NCBI GenBank assembly: GCA_050944055.1
Contig: JBMNQI010000042.1
Location: 1-21,766, forward strand
DNA length: 21,766 nt
Reading direction: 5' to 3'
Source: JBMNQI01 sp050944055
Lineage (GTDB): Bacteria; Bacillota; Clostridia; Oscillospirales; Oscillospiraceae
Shown here: positions 20,410 through 21,766 of the stretch, piece after piece
How positions within the stretch are numbered: position 1 is the stretch's first letter
How the letters are laid out: each line of letters opens with the position of its first letter
Notes under the pieces: generated by a model
Told to the model about the DNA's origin: nothing
The model's input: the letters and a program-made list of their open reading frames with translations, nothing else
Database searches by the model: none
Translations under genes and position numbers: made by a program

Positions 20410-21766
20410 ATGAGTCTTGACAACATCCGCAACTTTTCAATAATAGCGCACATCGACCACGGCAAATCCACCCTGTCGGACCGGCTTATAGAGCTGTGCG
20501 GAGCCGTCGACACGCGGGATATGGAGCAGCAGCTGCTCGACAACATGGAGCTTGAGCGCGAGAGGGGCATAACGATAAAAGCCCGGGCGGTCAGGCTCGA
20601 CTACCGCGCCAAGGACGGGAAGAACTACGTTCTGAACCTTATCGACACTCCGGGCCATGTCGACTTCAACTATGAGGTAAGCCGCTCGCTCGCCGCGTGC
20701 GAGGGGGCCGTCCTGGTCGTCGATGCCGCACAGGGCGTCGAGGCGCAGACGCTTGCCAACACCTGGCTCGCCATAGAGCACGATTTGGAGGTCCTCCCCG
20801 TAATCAACAAGATAGACCTCCCGGCCGCCGACCCGGAGCGCGTAAAGCGCGAGGTGGAGGACGTAATCGGCATCCCGGCGCTTAATTCGCCTGAAATCTC
20901 AGCCAAGCTGGGCATAAACGTCGAAGCCGTGCCCGAGATGATCATAAAAAACGTCCCCGCGCCGCGCGGCAACCCGGACGCGCCGCTGCGCGCGCTTATA
21001 TTCGACAGCCAGTACGACAGCTATAAGGGCGTAATAGTGTTTGTGCGCGTTTTTGACGGCCGCATACGGCCCGACGACGAGATAAAAATGATGAATTCCA
21101 AAGCCGTATACAGGGTCGTTGAGGCGGGCTATCTCCGCCCCATCGGCATGGAGCCGTGCAAAGACGGGCTTAGGGCGGGCGAAGTGGGCTATTTTACGGC
21201 TTCCATTAAAAACGTGCACGACACGCAGGTCGGCGACACGGTTACAGGGGCCGAAAACCCCGCTTCCTCCCCTCTTCCCGGCTACCGGAAGGTCCAGCCC
21301 ATGGTGTTCTCCGGCGTTTACCCGGCCAACGGCGCCAAGTACCCCGACCTGCGCGACGCGCTCGAAAAGCTGCGCCTGAACGACGCGTCCCTGACCTTCG
21401 AGCCTGAAAGCAGCAGCTCGCTGGGCTTCGGCTTCCGCTGCGGCTTTTTGGGGCTTTTGCACATGGAGGTTATACAGGAGCGCTTAGAGCGCGAATTCAA
21501 CCTTGACCTCATCACCACCGCCCCGAGCGTCATATATGAAATAAAAAAGACCAACGGCCAGACGATAAGGATAGACAACCCGCTCAATTACCCGAACCCG
21601 ACCGAGATAGAAAAAGCGCTTGAGCCCTATGTATCGGCTAGCATCATAACTCCCTCCGAATTCGTCGGCTCAATTATGGAGCTTTGCCAGGAGCGCCGGG
21701 GCGAATACAGGGACATGAAATATCTTGACACGGACAGGGTCGAGCTGCACTACGAGCTGCCGCTCG
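20410..21766 (+). CDS. lepA: elongation factor 4 (LepA), 3' truncated by the window
   Basis: The first 452 residues of the translational GTPase EF4/LepA (about 600 aa when complete), which binds the ribosome and promotes back-translocation or initiation-linked assembly. G motifs are G1 AHIDHGKST (13-21), G3 DTPGHVDF (79-86) and G4 NKID (133-136); the RGITIK switch I region is at about 54-59. LepA-specific stretches follow, such as VQPMVFSGVYP and FGFRCGFLGLLHMEVIQERLERE. The start ATG has GAGG eight bases upstream. A TAATAT lies just before it at about 20385, but no matching -35 was seen. The reading frame is still open at the right edge. Confidence 0.97.
   Translation, partial: MSLDNIRNFSIIAHIDHGKSTLSDRLIELCGAVDTRDMEQQLLDNMELERERGITIKARAVRLDYRAKDGKNYVLNLIDTPGHVDFNYEVSRSLAACEGAVLVVDAAQGVEAQTLANTWLAIEHDLEVLPVINKIDLPAADPERVKREVEDVIGIPALNSPEISAKLGINVEAVPEMIIKNVPAPRGNPDAPLRALIFDSQYDSYKGVIVFVRVFDGRIRPDDEIKMMNSKAVYRVVEAGYLRPIGMEPCKDGLRAGEVGYFTASIKNVHDTQVGDTVTGAENPASSPLPGYRKVQPMVFSGVYPANGAKYPDLRDALEKLRLNDASLTFEPESSSSLGFGFRCGFLGLLHMEVIQERLEREFNLDLITTAPSVIYEIKKTNGQTIRIDNPLNYPNPTEIEKALEPYVSASIITPSEFVGSIMELCQERRGEYRDMKYLDTDRVELHYELPL

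Noticed and set aside
20899..21462. 187-codon - strand frame opposite lepA
   Set aside because: Antisense to highly conserved lepA; a shadow frame caused by GC-rich codons.

Overview
The window looks like a moderately GC-rich, endospore-forming Clostridium-type Firmicute, possibly close to Oscillospiraceae. This is inference. It rests on a three-LysM GH18 protein of the SleL/YaaH spore-cortex type, a SpoVB-type flippase, strong Shine-Dalgarno sites, several TTG starts, heavy use of ATA and AGG codons, and a LepA N-terminal half whose phrasing (around LLDNMELERERGITIK) recalls Oscillospiraceae. No phage, CRISPR array, tRNA or rRNA was seen.

Layout. (1) 1-6000: the tail of an unidentified + strand gene and a bidirectional terminator. 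A minus-strand catabolic cassette follows, in transcription order: PucR-family regulator, a 42-bp palindrome, NCS1/CodB-like permease, DUF917/S-methyl-thiohydantoin-desulfurase family protein, and HyuA-like ATP-dependent hydantoinase. The last two genes overlap by one base. The set reads as uptake, desulfurisation or deamination, and ring opening of a (thio)hydantoin-like compound under substrate-responsive control. (2) 6000-10050: a PAS-PAS-GAF-PAS-GGDEF-HD-GYP cyclic-dinucleotide protein, convergent with an MscS channel. (3) 10270-13100: the cortex-lytic enzyme, an SDR oxidoreductase behind a strong promoter whose -35 is buried in a palindrome, and a 60-aa small membrane protein with its own near-consensus promoter.

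(4) 13100-15600: two blocks without a convincing gene surround a CoA-disulfide-reductase-like flavoprotein. The first (about 13160-13740) is dense in inverted repeats. It has a minus-strand promoter placed at the edge of a hairpin cluster, so it may be an unrecognised structured RNA, or a mobile-element remnant. The second (15210-15590) is an AT-richer segment bounded by 18-bp inverted repeats (17 of 18 matching), like a MITE or internally deleted insertion sequence. (5) 15600-19700: a divergent extended-SDR/TetR pair with two related palindromes between them, the SpoVB-type flippase, and a stand-alone PduL phosphotransacylase without microcompartment genes. (6) 19700-end: a small XRE regulator with a 29-bp perfect inverted repeat just after its promoter, then the first 452 codons of lepA.

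The window is mainly a mosaic of short transcription units, each with a local regulator or palindromic operator candidate. The most notable items are the thiohydantoin-type cassette, the hairpin-rich intergenic block and the MITE-like element.
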